Shown: positions 35,205 to 43,478, counted from the first letter of the stretch. The stretch is 64,000 nt of DNA from Muriicola sp. Z0-33 (GCF_026126425.1 NZ_JAFMPW010000005.1:184688-248687); one strand, 5' to 3'. Notes: generated by a model from the sequence alone, not told the origin. Translations and numbers: made by a program.

Positions 35205-37442
35205 TTACTTTAAGATTTGATATGCAATCAACGCTACAATATAAGCAAATGCACTCATAAAAACTAACTGAACAAGAGGCCATTTCCAGCTATTGGTTTC
35301 TCTTTTAACTATGGCCAGGGTACTCATACATTGCATGGCAAAAGCATAGAACAACAATAAAGATATTCCTGAAGCCAAATTGAACAAGGGCTCTTTTGTT
35401 TTAGAATTTACCTCGGCAGCCATTCTGTGTTTTATGGTATCTTCTTCATCATTCCCAACGCTGTAGATGGTAGCCAGGGTACCAACAAAAACCTCCCTTG
35501 CTGCGAATGAGGTTAGAACAGCAATCCCTATTTTCCAATCGTATCCCAGGGGTTGTACAATTGGTTCTATCCCTTTCCCCATTAAACCTATATAGGACTG
35601 CTCCAGCTTATAACCGGCAATTTCCTGCTTCTCAGCCCTCTCATTTAAAGCAGTTTCCCTGAATTTAAGGGAATCTCTGAGGTCTTCTGCGCTCAGAGCA
35701 TAACTTTCATTGCCTATACTGTCTTTAAGCGACTTTTCATATGCTTGTAATTCGTCCAGGATAGTTGCCTGATTGTACTCTGAGTATCCCTGGTTGCTAA
35801 TTCTATTTTTGACAATGGTCTCTGCATTATTAAATTCTTCTGAATAACCGTTAGAACCCAGAAACCATAAAATGATTGAAATGGCCAATATTATTTTCCC
35901 CGCCCCATATACAAAACTTTTGGTTTTTTCGATTACAGTATAGGCAACATTTTTGAGCAAGGGAAGTTTATAACTAGGCATTTCCATTACAAAGAACGAC
36001 CTTCCTCTGATTTTTAAGATCTTATGCAGGATCATAGCAGATAAAATGGCCGCCCCAAACCCTATAAGATATAACAACATTAGGGTAAGCGCCTGGTAAC
36101 TCAGACCCAAAAATCTACCCTCAGGGATCACCAGGGAAATTATTATGAGATAAACCGGGAGTCTGGCAGAACAAGTAGTAAAGGGGGTCACCAGTATTGT
36201 TATTAAGCGTTCTTTCCAGTTTTCAATATTTCTTGTAGCCATTACCGCAGGAATGGCACAGGCGGTACCTGAAATAAGCGGGACAACACTTTTACCACTA
36301 AGCCCGAAAGGGCGCATTAACTTATCCATCAGGAATACTACCCTACTCATATAGCCAGATTCTTCAAGAAGGGCTATAAAGAGAAAAAGAAAGGCAATCT
36401 GAGGTATAAAAATTACTATTCCCCCAATCCCTGCCAGGATGCCCTCAGCAATCAAGTTTGTAAAAACACCTGATGGCAAAGTGGTTTTTACCCATTCACT
36501 GGCCGCTGCAAATTGCTCATCAATAAAATCCATAGGGTAACTGCTCCAATCGTATATGGCCTGGAAAATAGTGAGTAGAATGATGAAGAATATAAGGTAA
36601 CCAAAAACCTTGTGGGTAAGTACCTTATCTAAAGTTGCCCTCAACCCACGAGCTGCATTCAGATCTACTTTATACGTTTCTTTTAGGATACCATTGATGA
36701 ATTGATAGCGTAGAATGGTCTCTTTTTGCTGTAACCTTTTTAATTCTGATTTGGATTTCGTGGTAAACGATGAGGTGTCCTGAACCTCTATTTTCTCGAT
36801 GGGGGTAAAGTTCACATCCTGGGTAATTACCAGCCATAACTTGTATACATCTTCTTTTGGAAAGGCACGACGTAATCTTTCAAAATATTCAGGGGCTATC
36901 AAAGTAGTATCTACATTTTGAACGACCGAAAGATTCTTAAAATCTGCAATTAGCTCCTTTATTTTATCTATTCCAGTACCCTTGCGCGTGCTTACCAGGG
37001 CAATTTTGGTGTCTAATTTTTCCTCGAGTAATGGAATGTTTAATGAAATTCCTTTTCTCGACATCCTGTCAGACATATTGATAACCAGTATAGTCGGGAT
37101 CTTAAGATCTTTAATCTGAGTAAACAACAGCAGATTTCTTTTCAGATTCTCAACATCACTGACTACTACAGCAACATCGGGAAAATCTTTATCTGTTTTA
37201 TTCAACAGTAATTCTACCACCACACTTTCATCTAAAGAGGTGGTATTTAGACTATATGTCCCGGGCAGATCAAGAATATGTGCCTTTACCCCCCTTGGGA
37301 GCTTACAAATACCTTCTTTTTTTTCTACGGTGATTCCGGGGTAGTTACCCACCTTTTGCTTCAGGCCGGTAAGCTGGTTAAAAACAGATGTTTTTCCCGT
37401 ATTGGGGTTTCCTATCAGGGCAACATTAATACTCTTGCTCAT
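35205..37442 (-). CDS. feoB: Ferrous iron transporter FeoB
   Basis: A 745-residue inner-membrane Fe(II) transporter. The N-terminal G domain is complete: G1 GNPNTGKTS (11-19), G3 DLPG (58-61), G4 NMSD, G5-like STRKGTG. The membrane core has two Gate motifs (GIVIFIPQIAFLFLFIALLEESGYMSRVVFLMD and related). A hydrophilic insert of about 85 residues (EEFNNAETIVK... to ...EKQEIAGY) sits between late spans, as is usual for Bacteroidota FeoB. Its ATG overlaps the feoA stop (ATGA), and it is followed at once by the Cys-rich protein. Operon likely iron-repressed. Confidence 0.96.
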   Translation of the reverse strand: MSKSINVALIGNPNTGKTSVFNQLTGLKQKVGNYPGITVEKKEGICKLPRGVKAHILDLPGTYSLNTTSLDESVVVELLLNKTDKDFPDVAVVVSDVENLKRNLLLFTQIKDLKIPTILVINMSDRMSRKGISLNIPLLEEKLDTKIALVSTRKGTGIDKIKELIADFKNLSVVQNVDTTLIAPEYFERLRRAFPKEDVYKLWLVITQDVNFTPIEKIEVQDTSSFTTKSKSELKRLQQKETILRYQFINGILKETYKVDLNAARGLRATLDKVLTHKVFGYLIFFIILLTIFQAIYDWSSYPMDFIDEQFAAASEWVKTTLPSGVFTNLIAEGILAGIGGIVIFIPQIAFLFLFIALLEESGYMSRVVFLMDKLMRPFGLSGKSVVPLISGTACAIPAVMATRNIENWKERLITILVTPFTTCSARLPVYLIIISLVIPEGRFLGLSYQALTLMLLYLIGFGAAILSAMILHKILKIRGRSFFVMEMPSYKLPLLKNVAYTVIEKTKSFVYGAGKIILAISIILWFLGSNGYSEEFNNAETIVKNRISNQGYSEYNQATILDELQAYEKSLKDSIGNESYALSAEDLRDSLKFRETALNERAEKQEIAGYKLEQSYIGLMGKGIEPIVQPLGYDWKIGIAVLTSFAAREVFVGTLATIYSVGNDEEDTIKHRMAAEVNSKTKEPLFNLASGISLLLFYAFAMQCMSTLAIVKRETNSWKWPLVQLVFMSAFAYIVALIAYQILK

Positions 37443-37684
37443 ATTCCCCTGGTATCTTCAATCAGGTCTAGCTCTATCAAGGCTGCGATAGATCTTCTGA
37501 TGGCTATATGTGAACCATTTACATTTATATAAACTGGATCTTTTAAGGGCGCAATCTGTATCATCTCTATTTCATTACCCGGTAGACAGCCTAACTCTAA
37601 CAGCTTTATCGGCAGTATATCCTCGGCAAATTCTTTGATTATGCCTTTCTCCCCAAGTTTAAGATGCGCTACTGTAAGACTCAA
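37439..37684 (-). CDS. feoA: Ferrous iron transport protein FeoA
   Basis: An 81-residue SH3-fold protein: LKLGEKGIIKEFAEDILPIKLLELGCLPGNEIEMIQIAPLKDPVYINVNGSHIAIRR in outline, the standard FeoA core. It is a cytoplasmic partner of FeoB. The start is TTG at 37684; an in-frame stop lies two codons upstream, so this is the only start that keeps the conserved N terminus. The stop overlaps the feoB ATG by four bases. A -7 box (TACATTTG) lies 30 bp upstream. Confidence 0.92.
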   Translation of the reverse strand: MSLTVAHLKLGEKGIIKEFAEDILPIKLLELGCLPGNEIEMIQIAPLKDPVYINVNGSHIAIRRSIAALIELDLIEDTRGI

Positions 37685-37713
37685 TTTTTATTTAGATTGA
37701 TTATAAGTAAGGA

Positions 37714-37721
37714 CAAATGTA
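37714..37721 (-). promoter_or_regulatory. -7 box (TACATTTG) of the feo operon
   Basis: The complement of 37714-37721 reads TACATTTG, matching TAnnTTTG, 30 bp ahead of feoA. No TTG at the ideal -33 spacing. No clear Fur-type palindrome was found. Confidence 0.5.
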
Positions 37722-37796
37722 AAGTAAAATTCCAATTAAATAAAATTCCAAATTCCAAATCGGTAAAATTAGATTTTGATGTTTGACATCCAGAAT

Positions 37797-38471
37797 TTAC
37801 TCTTTGTAAGAAGCTTTTAAAATTTTAAGATCTTCTAATAGCTCTTCAATCTCCTGAGGGTTGGTTCCGTCATAGGTTCCTCTGATCCTTCGCTCTTTAT
37901 CTACAAGGACAAAGTTTTCGGTATGTATCATGTCAAAATCCCCCCCGTCTCCTTCATCCTTTACAGCAAGGTAAGATTTCCTGGCCAACTCATAAATGTG
38001 TTTTTTATCTCCGGTAACCAGATTCCATTTAGCATCTAATACCCCTTTTTCAAGGGCATACTTCTTAAGTTGGGGTACAGAATCTATTTTCGGGGTAACA
38101 GAATGAGAAAGGAGTAGTACTTCATCGTCGTCTAAGATGCTCGACTGAATATCCGCCATATTTTTTGTCATTATAGGGCAAATAGTAGGGCAGGTGGTAA
38201 AGAAGAAATCTGCTATATAGATTTTATCTCTGTAATCTTCCTGAGTAATCTGCTTTCCATTCTGATTAATTAATGAAAAATCTGCAATAGTATGATAGTT
38301 TTTGACATGCACCAGGCTACTGTCTACCAATTCGGGGTTAAAATCTGCCGGCTGGTAAATAGGGAGGGTTTTCTTTGGTTGCAGGGCATTATAAAACAAG
38401 TAGATTATAATGGAAGAGAGCACTAAAAGCACTATCCCGAAGAGTTTGTATTTGGCGAAGAAAGACCTCAT
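37797..38471 (-). CDS. SCO1/SenC family protein (copper chaperone/thioredoxin-like)
   Basis: A 224-residue membrane-anchored thioredoxin-fold protein. An N-terminal span (LFGIVLLVLSSIIIYLFY) precedes the SCO core with C94-PTI-C98 (FFTTCPTICPIM) and H183 (DMIHTENFVL), the three copper ligands. It would help assemble the CuA site of cytochrome oxidase or act as a thiol-disulfide protein. I chose the ATG at 38471 because a near-ideal promoter ends 12 bp upstream; the longer reading from 38525 would start upstream of that promoter. It is divergent from rseP. Confidence 0.92.
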   Translation of the reverse strand: MRSFFAKYKLFGIVLLVLSSIIIYLFYNALQPKKTLPIYQPADFNPELVDSSLVHVKNYHTIADFSLINQNGKQITQEDYRDKIYIADFFFTTCPTICPIMTKNMADIQSSILDDDEVLLLSHSVTPKIDSVPQLKKYALEKGVLDAKWNLVTGDKKHIYELARKSYLAVKDEGDGGDFDMIHTENFVLVDKERRIRGTYDGTNPQEIEELLEDLKILKASYKE

Positions 38472-38482
38472 AGAAATTTTTG

Positions 38483-38513
38483 CAAAGGTACAGCAGCCCG
38501 GGCAACCATTCAA
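38483..38513 (-). promoter_or_regulatory. Promoter of the SCO gene (TTG-N20-TACCTTTG)
   Basis: On the minus strand TTG (38513-38511), a 20-bp spacer and TACCTTTG (38490-38483) match the Bacteroidota -33/-7 consensus. Transcription would start near 38476, which excludes the upstream Met at 38525. Confidence 0.7.
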
Positions 38514-38596
38514 GCTGTAATTCAATAATGCTGCTAAATGTTTCTTAAATCTATTGTTGCTTAACGCTTTTCTTTTTATAAGACCCTCTAAAAGTG

Positions 38597-38604
38597 TACT
38601 TTTG
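38597..38604 (+). promoter_or_regulatory. -7 box (TACTTTTG) of rseP
   Basis: TACTTTTG fits TAnnTTTG, 24 bp ahead of the rseP ATG. No TTG at the usual -33 spacing. Confidence 0.5.
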
Positions 38605-38628
38605 TGCGTTTAATTTTAGAAAAGATAC

Positions 38629-39984
38629 ATGAGTCCCATACTGATAAAGACCATACAGTTTTTTTTGAGTCTTTCCTTTTTAATTGTCCTTCACGAATTA
38701 GGACATTTTATTCCAGCTAAATTATTTAAGACCAGGGTAGAGAAATTCTATTTGTTTTTTGACATTAAGTTTTCCCTTTTCAAGAAGAAGATAGGTGAAA
38801 CTGTTTATGGTATCGGATGGTTACCCTTAGGCGGCTATGTTAAGATAGCGGGGATGATAGATGAGAGTATGGACACCGAACAAATGGCCGAAGAACCCAA
38901 ACCCTGGGAGTTCAGGAGTAAGCCGGCCTGGCAAAGGCTAATTATTATGCTTGGCGGGGTAACGGTAAATTTCATATTGGCGGTGATCATATATATCGGC
39001 ATGGCCTATTCCTATGGGGATCAATACATACCCTTAAAAAGCCTGAAGGATGGTCTATGGGTAATGGAGAAGGATATAGGGGATGAGTTAGGACTTCAAA
39101 CGGGAGACAATATCGTTGCCATTGACGGAGAAGAGGTAGTAACATTCAATAGCCTGCTGGGTGAAATTATCAATGGAAATGAGATTACCATAGAACGGGA
39201 AGGAAGTATTATTGAGAAAGAAATCCCTGTAGATTTCATTGCCACTTTACTAAAGGATGAAGACAGGATTAGGTTTTTAAACCCCAGGATGCCTTTTATT
39301 ATTGGGGAGGTTTCCAAGGAATCTCAAAATAAGGATTCGGGCTTGCAAAAGAAAGATCTTATCCTGGCCATAGGGGATCAGGAACTGGAGTATTTTGATC
39401 AGGCCAAGGCTATTTTAGAAAACTACAAGGGACAGGATATTTCATTAACCGTAGAAAGAGAAGGGTCTGGCACTTTGGAAATTCCTGTAACTATTAGTGA
39501 TACGGCAACCATAGGGGTACGCCCGGGGCTTCCTACCTTTGAAGATATGCAGGCCATGGGTTTACTGAAGTTAGAAACCCAGACCTATACTTTCATGGAG
39601 TCTATTCCGGCGGGTATAGATAAAGGAGTTACCACACTAACGAGTTATGTAAAGCAACTAAAGAAGATTTTTAACCCCGAGACGGGTGCCTATAAAGGGG
39701 TAGGAGGTTTTGCAGCTATTGGTAATATGTTCCCCGACACCTGGAACTGGGCCGCTTTTTGGTCTACCACTGCGCTTATATCCATCATTTTAGCCTTTAT
39801 GAATATTTTGCCTATCCCTGCTTTGGACGGTGGTCATGTTACATTTTTGCTTTATGAAATGGTGACGGGCAGAAAACCCAGTGACAAATTTTTGGAGTAC
39901 GCGCAGATGATTGGTTTCTTCTTGCTGATAGCATTATTACTGTTTGCTAACGGCAATGATATTTACAAATGGCTGGTGAAATAA
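38629..39984 (+). CDS. rseP: Site-2 intramembrane metalloprotease RseP
   Basis: A 451-residue inner-membrane zinc protease. The first span carries H22-E-L-G-H26 (VLHELGHF), the third catalytic ligand is in PALDGGHVTFLLYEM (about residue 400). Two PDZ domains lie between (ELGLQTGDNIVAIDGEEV; GLQKKDLILAIGDQELEYFDQAKAIL). It cleaves anti-sigma factors and other single-span proteins within the membrane. Length is normal for the family. It is a single gene followed by the tRNA-Asn promoter. Confidence 0.95.
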   Translation: MSPILIKTIQFFLSLSFLIVLHELGHFIPAKLFKTRVEKFYLFFDIKFSLFKKKIGETVYGIGWLPLGGYVKIAGMIDESMDTEQMAEEPKPWEFRSKPAWQRLIIMLGGVTVNFILAVIIYIGMAYSYGDQYIPLKSLKDGLWVMEKDIGDELGLQTGDNIVAIDGEEVVTFNSLLGEIINGNEITIEREGSIIEKEIPVDFIATLLKDEDRIRFLNPRMPFIIGEVSKESQNKDSGLQKKDLILAIGDQELEYFDQAKAILENYKGQDISLTVEREGSGTLEIPVTISDTATIGVRPGLPTFEDMQAMGLLKLETQTYTFMESIPAGIDKGVTTLTSYVKQLKKIFNPETGAYKGVGGFAAIGNMFPDTWNWAAFWSTTALISIILAFMNILPIPALDGGHVTFLLYEMVTGRKPSDKFLEYAQMIGFFLLIALLLFANGNDIYKWLVK

Positions 39985-40000
39985 AATCGTATTTTTTTTA

Positions 40001-40031
40001 TTGGGGTATTTGAAAGAAACTGCTATATTTG
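40001..40031 (+). promoter_or_regulatory. Promoter upstream of the tRNA-Asn region (TTG-N20-TATATTTG)
   Basis: TTG (40001-40003), 20-bp spacer, TATATTTG (40024-40031). Canonical Bacteroidota spacing. Transcription would begin near 40037, ahead of the broken tRNA copy and the intact tRNA-Asn. Confidence 0.7.
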
Positions 40032-40054
40032 CAGTCCGAAAATTGGAATAAAAT

Positions 40055-40104
40055 TCCTCCTTACCTGCCTGCCGGCAGGCAGGGCTCAGAACTGAGCTTA
40101 GAGC
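40055..40104 (+). pseudogene. Broken 5' half of a tRNA-Asn copy with an inserted 20-bp palindrome
   Basis: TCCTCCTTA (40055-40063) equals the first nine bases of the intact tRNA-Asn at 40162. It is followed by the perfect palindrome CCTGCCTGCCGGCAGGCAGG (40064-40083), then GCTCAG (40084-40089) and TTAGAGC (40098-40104), which continue the tRNA D-arm. The intact gene reads TCCTCCTTA-GCTCAG directly. The anticodon arm and 3' half are missing. Confidence 0.6.
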
Positions 40105-40161
40105 CAAGCGGGCAAATAGGTAATGTTGGAAGGATTAAAGTAAGATTTTACATATTGAAAT

Positions 40162-40238
40162 TCCTCCTTAGCTCAGTTGGTTAGAGCATCTGACTGTTAA
40201 TCAGAGGGTCCTTGGTTCGAGCCCAAGAGGAGGAGCCA
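40162..40238 (+). tRNA. tRNA-Asn (anticodon GTT)
   Basis: A complete cloverleaf: acceptor TCCTCCT (40162-40168) pairs with AGGAGGA (40228-40234), D-arm GCTC...GAGC, anticodon stem TCTGA/TCAGA with loop CTGTTAA (40194-40200, anticodon GTT at 40196-40198), T-arm CTTGG-TTCGAGC-CCAAG. Discriminator G at 40235 and an encoded CCA at 40236-40238. Confidence 0.96.
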
Positions 40239-40239
40239 A

Positions 40240-40291
40240 GTAGTAGAGCAGAGCTCACTACTTGGCTCTGTAGTGAGCTTTGCTCTGCTAC
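40240..40291 (+). repeat. 22-bp hairpin directly after tRNA-Asn
   Basis: Arms 40240-40261 and 40270-40291 pair over 22 bp with only two G-T pairs; the loop is TTGGCTCT. It begins two bases after the encoded CCA. It may act in 3' processing of the tRNA or be a small palindromic repeat element. Confidence 0.6.
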
Positions 40292-40306
40292 AGCGCCAGT
40301 TAGAAT

Positions 40307-40336
40307 AAAAGCTCATGGATTTTCCATGAGCTTTTT
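40307..40336 (+). terminator. Rho-independent terminator of the tRNA-Asn transcript
   Basis: AAAGCTCATGGA (40308-40319), loop TTT, TCCATGAGCTTT (40323-40334), a perfect 12-bp stem flanked by A and T runs. Confidence 0.8.
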
Positions 40337-40441
40337 ATTTGAGTTCAATTCACGATAAGAAAGAATATTAAATCTTTGCGCAATACTCACCTTTTTTAGT
40401 TCAACGCATGCTTTTTGCAGGATAAACCTATAATTTGCTGA

Positions 40442-40723
40442 ATGCTTCTTCCTTATTGCGTGTATGTCTTGCAAAGCGAAAAAGATCTCTTTTTGTATCA
40501 TGGGTATACCACAAACCTTTCGCAGCGACTAAAAAGCCACAATTTGGGTAAAACTATTAGTACCTCCAAAAGAAGGCCATTAAGGCTTATCTTTTGTGAA
40601 TTTTTCTTATGTAAAAAAGATGCGATCCGTCGTGAAACCTATTTTAAGACTACCCAGGGAAAGCGGATGCTTAAACTAGTACTAAAGAGTACCTTTAATG
40701 AGATAAAATATCCCAGGCGATGA
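40442..40723 (+). CDS. GIY-YIG domain nuclease-like protein
   Basis: A 93-residue single-domain protein. The GIY-YIG core appears as YCVYVLQSEKDLFLYHGYT (CVY for GIY, YHG for YIG), followed by the conserved Arg in LSQRLKSHN and Glu in RRETYFKT. It belongs to the small stand-alone UPF0213-like group, which in flavobacteria is common next to tRNAs. Whether it cuts DNA is unknown. It is flanked by the tRNA terminator and by degenerate repeats at 40788-40817 and beyond, so it may be part of a small mobile or decaying element (inference). Confidence 0.85.
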   Translation: MLLPYCVYVLQSEKDLFLYHGYTTNLSQRLKSHNLGKTISTSKRRPLRLIFCEFFLCKKDAIRRETYFKTTQGKRMLKLVLKSTFNEIKYPRR

Positions 40724-40787
40724 TTTAACGCACCTGCTAATTTTGAGTGAAGCGCCCACCGGTATAGCAGCTATCTTTTAGATCACT

Positions 40788-40817
40788 TGTCCAGTGGACA
40801 TTTTTAACGAGGAGCCA
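40788..40817 (+). repeat. Degenerate repeat, copy 1
   Basis: This 30-base segment (TGTCCAGTGGACATTTTT then AACGAGGAGCCA) matches 41924-41953 at 25 of 30 positions. A shorter related string, GTGGGCATTTTTTCA, begins at 40896. Confidence 0.5.
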
Positions 40818-40951
40818 GCCGGCGCGGTGGCTTTTGAATTTGGATCGCTATTCGTTAGAAAACTTGGGCGATTTAGTGCCGTGGAATAATGGCGCGTGGG
40901 CATTTTTTCAGATCATTAATTTACCTGACTATACAACTCCATCTCATAAGA

Positions 40952-41710
40952 TTATTCGTAGGCTTCAATCCGATTAATCAACTCTTTAGAAAGCTTTTCC
41001 AATTCCTTGAAATAATTATCTCGAAACACTTTATGTTTGGTACCATAAAGCCCTGCTGCATAGGTTATGGCTTTAAAAGCATCAGAAGTAGGATCATTTA
41101 AGTACCCAAACTCTTCTTCAATCCCATAATTGGTTTTTTCTAAATAAGTGTTCATGATGTAAATATTGGGTGCTTTATCTACCATGATATTTAACACATC
41201 TACCGTATATTCATTGAATTCGGCAACATGCTTGGCGGCCTCCTCACTCTTTCTGTAATAATCCAGGAGTAAGGATTTTAATTCGGGATTGGTTATTAAT
41301 TCCAACTTTCCGGCGTAAAGCATTTCGGAGAAGGTAGAATTTTGAATGGTCATCATTTCTGAGCTATCAAAATATTGAAATAATTTCCAAATAGATTCAG
41401 CCTCCGCCAGCGATTGTTGTTTTTCAAAAAGGCAATATAGAAACTCATCACTCCATTCTATGAAGAGGGAAGCATCATAGATACGCCTGTTGTAATAGGC
41501 ATTATCAACCATTATGTCTTCACGTAGTCTGGACAAAAATTTTAATTCGTCAATATGCTCTTGCTTTTCCTGATTCCAGTTATTCACTTGTAACGCAATG
41601 AGAATCCCAATGACCACGAGCAGAATCTCTCCCACCGCATACAGCAGGTATTTACTGAACTTATTGTCAGTTAAAAGTCTTTGACGGATTTGTCGAAAGA
41701 AGCGTAGCAT
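40952..41710 (-). CDS. DUF6090 family single-span membrane protein (copy 1)
   Basis: A 252-residue protein with the family's near-invariant N terminus: basic helix FRQIRQRLLTDNKFSKYLLYAVGE, then a membrane span LLVVIGILIALQVNNWNQ (about 26-46). The rest is helical and probably periplasmic. The function of DUF6090 is unknown. Two more paralogues lie at 42675-43478 and 43478-44272, separated from this one by an unrelated small gene and repeats. No catalytic motif is visible. Confidence 0.8.
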   Translation of the reverse strand: MLRFFRQIRQRLLTDNKFSKYLLYAVGEILLVVIGILIALQVNNWNQEKQEHIDELKFLSRLREDIMVDNAYYNRRIYDASLFIEWSDEFLYCLFEKQQSLAEAESIWKLFQYFDSSEMMTIQNSTFSEMLYAGKLELITNPELKSLLLDYYRKSEEAAKHVAEFNEYTVDVLNIMVDKAPNIYIMNTYLEKTNYGIEEEFGYLNDPTSDAFKAITYAAGLYGTKHKVFRDNYFKELEKLSKELINRIEAYE

Positions 41711-42026
41711 GAGTTAGTGGTTGCTCCTACTAATATACTTAATTAATTGATTTAGAGGGAAATGTTATGGTATTCCAGTATGAAGATTACTCAGGAGTAT
41801 TATGCGACGATTGTGCAGATGAGAGTGTGTGAGGAGAAGGAAAAGAATTAAAAATTGAGTTACAAAAACACTTAAGAACTTCAAGAGTATTAACTAACAC
41901 TGTTTATTACATTATATACTAAATGTCTAGCGGCCATTTTTACCTAGGAGCCAACAAAAGCCTGGGCCCTTAGTATTTCTTGCGATCATTTAAGAGCTAT
42001 TATTCTTTTCCTGCTAATCAGCGGTT
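41711..42026. other. 316-bp intergenic stretch with a degenerate repeat
   Basis: No ORF. It holds the second copy of the repeat at 41924-41953. No promoter box or RNA gene was recognised. Confidence 0.5.
41924..41953 (+). repeat. Degenerate repeat, copy 2
   Basis: TGTCTAGCGGCCATTTTT then ACCTAGGAGCCA; 25 of 30 positions equal 40788-40817. The similarity does not extend clearly on either side. Confidence 0.5.
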
Positions 42027-42374
42027 TTATACGCTGGCTGCCATTTCCCCTTCTCCTACCGGTTCCTTGCCAGTTCTGAGGAATCCCTGGTTTAACTCCC
42101 TGGTCCAATGGTAATAAATAGGCTTTTCATTTCTTAGCATATCTATGACGTTCGGATACATAGACATGGGGTAATGCAAATACACCAGTTTATTCCTATT
42201 GTCGTAATGAATATCGGGCAACTTTTTATTGTCCGGATGAAAGTTCAGTTGCAGAACAAATTCTTCTTCATTATAACATTTCACAACAACAGGAGGATAA
42301 ACACGATTTGGCTCATTACCTCCGGCTTGAAAGTGAATCCAGTATTGGGTGATTTCATTGTCGATAATCTTCAT
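42027..42374 (-). CDS. Small cytoplasmic protein of unknown function
   Basis: A 115-residue protein I do not recognise. It has no signal peptide or membrane span. It is rich in aromatic and charged residues (EITQYWIHFQAGGNEPNRVYPPVVVKCYNEEEFVLQLNFHP in outline), with a likely beta-rich fold. The sequence is clearly coding in composition and has a normal ATG start. It stands alone between DUF6090 genes with 216-316 bp gaps. No function is proposed. Confidence 0.55.
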   Translation of the reverse strand: MKIIDNEITQYWIHFQAGGNEPNRVYPPVVVKCYNEEEFVLQLNFHPDNKKLPDIHYDNRNKLVYLHYPMSMYPNVIDMLRNEKPIYYHWTRELNQGFLRTGKEPVGEGEMAASV

Positions 42375-42674
42375 AGTTCTAAGGTTTAATTAATAGATCC
42401 TTTAAAAGTCTAAAGATCAAGATGTTTTGGCCCTTAACCAATGACGAATATCAGTTGGCGCATTTTTTTATTTTTATGCACAGTTGAGATAAATGATGCC
42501 AAGTGAGGATCGGGTGTTCACAAAAAGTTCGTCAGATATTTTTAGGCAGGGGCTATAAAACCAGGCAAGAATATACACAGCAATTATTTTTAACCCTCTG
42601 TCCGTTTCGATAGTTCAAGAAGCCGATTATTTTTCAATTTACTAAGTTCACTTTCAATCAGTGAAATTACTTTT

Positions 42675-43478
42675 TTAGGGTTTTTTATCAATTTCATTTT
42701 CGATTTGCAGGATTGTTCGATCCAAAAACCCCCGAATATCAATGGCACGATTTGCCTTGTAGGTTGAATCATCGATTATGTTTTTGATTAACGCCCTGTT
42801 ATTTGGATTCGATAAAAGTTGCTCCACAGGATTATCTATCACGGCGATATCTAAATAGGAAAAGCCCATGGATGCGATAGAATTTTTTAGCATATCGCTT
42901 AGGTTGGATTCCCCGTTATCTTCAAAGGGAAAAGCAAATGCATAACTCACATAATAAGAACGAAGATTGTTCTTAAGCTCCTGATTTTCAAATAACGCAA
43001 ATAATCCAGTACTTCTAAACTCATCAATAGCGTCCGTAGAGGGTTTAATATGGTTGTTTCTGAGTAGCCAGGAAAATCCTCTTACGATAAAGGCTTTGTC
43101 AGTGGTATCCGGAATAGTTCCCCCATAGAGTCCGGACTCATCTATTTCAGGGATTGGACCTGCCTCAGCATAAGGCAAGACCTTTTCAGCAATATTATAT
43201 TCTTCTAGCAGATAATAGGCAGCTTGTACTCTAAAGGCATGGTAGCTGCGCAGTTGCTCTAATCCACCCCTGTCAGATTTCAGATCCCTTACTAAATTAA
43301 CAAGTTGTGCTCTAATTCTATCGGCCTCTTGTTGTTCCTCACTCCAATTATTGATCTGTAAAGCAATTAGAATGCCAATGACTACCAAAACTATCTCCCC
43401 TATAGCATAAATCAGGTATTTGGAAAATCTGTTTTCCGTAAGCAGTCGTTGTCTAATTTGGCGGAAGAAGCGGAGCAT
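42675..43478 (-). CDS. DUF6090 family membrane protein (copy 2), probably frameshifted near its 3' end
   Basis: The ORF has the DUF6090 start (FRQIRQRLLTENRFSKYLIYAIGE, span LVVIGILIALQINNWSE) and runs 267 codons. It stops at TAA 42675 just after QIENEIDKKP. One base shorter in the AAAAAA tract (complement of 42681-42686) the reading continues as EIDKNPKKVISLIESELSKL to a stop at 42590, giving a 295-residue protein with a helical tail like its paralogues. So it is a recent single-base frameshift, a sequencing error or transcript slippage. Its ATG overlaps the stop of the upstream paralogue (TAATG), so the two are co-translated. Confidence 0.75.
   Translation of the reverse strand: MLRFFRQIRQRLLTENRFSKYLIYAIGEIVLVVIGILIALQINNWSEEQQEADRIRAQLVNLVRDLKSDRGGLEQLRSYHAFRVQAAYYLLEEYNIAEKVLPYAEAGPIPEIDESGLYGGTIPDTTDKAFIVRGFSWLLRNNHIKPSTDAIDEFRSTGLFALFENQELKNNLRSYYVSYAFAFPFEDNGESNLSDMLKNSIASMGFSYLDIAVIDNPVEQLLSNPNNRALIKNIIDDSTYKANRAIDIRGFLDRTILQIENEIDKKP

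Noticed and set aside
40055..40238. tRNA-Asn as an attachment site of an integrated element
   Set aside because: The duplicated part is the tRNA 5' end interrupted by a palindrome, not the 3' end usually copied by integrases, and no integrase gene is in the window.
40313..40501. 62-codon minus-strand ORF ahead of the GIY-YIG gene
   Set aside because: It begins inside the GIY-YIG gene and ends in the tRNA terminator; no family features.
42590..42772. Independent 60-codon gene
   Set aside because: Its C-terminal half reads as the natural tail of the DUF6090 gene in another frame, and its N-terminal half overlaps that gene. A frameshift explains it better.
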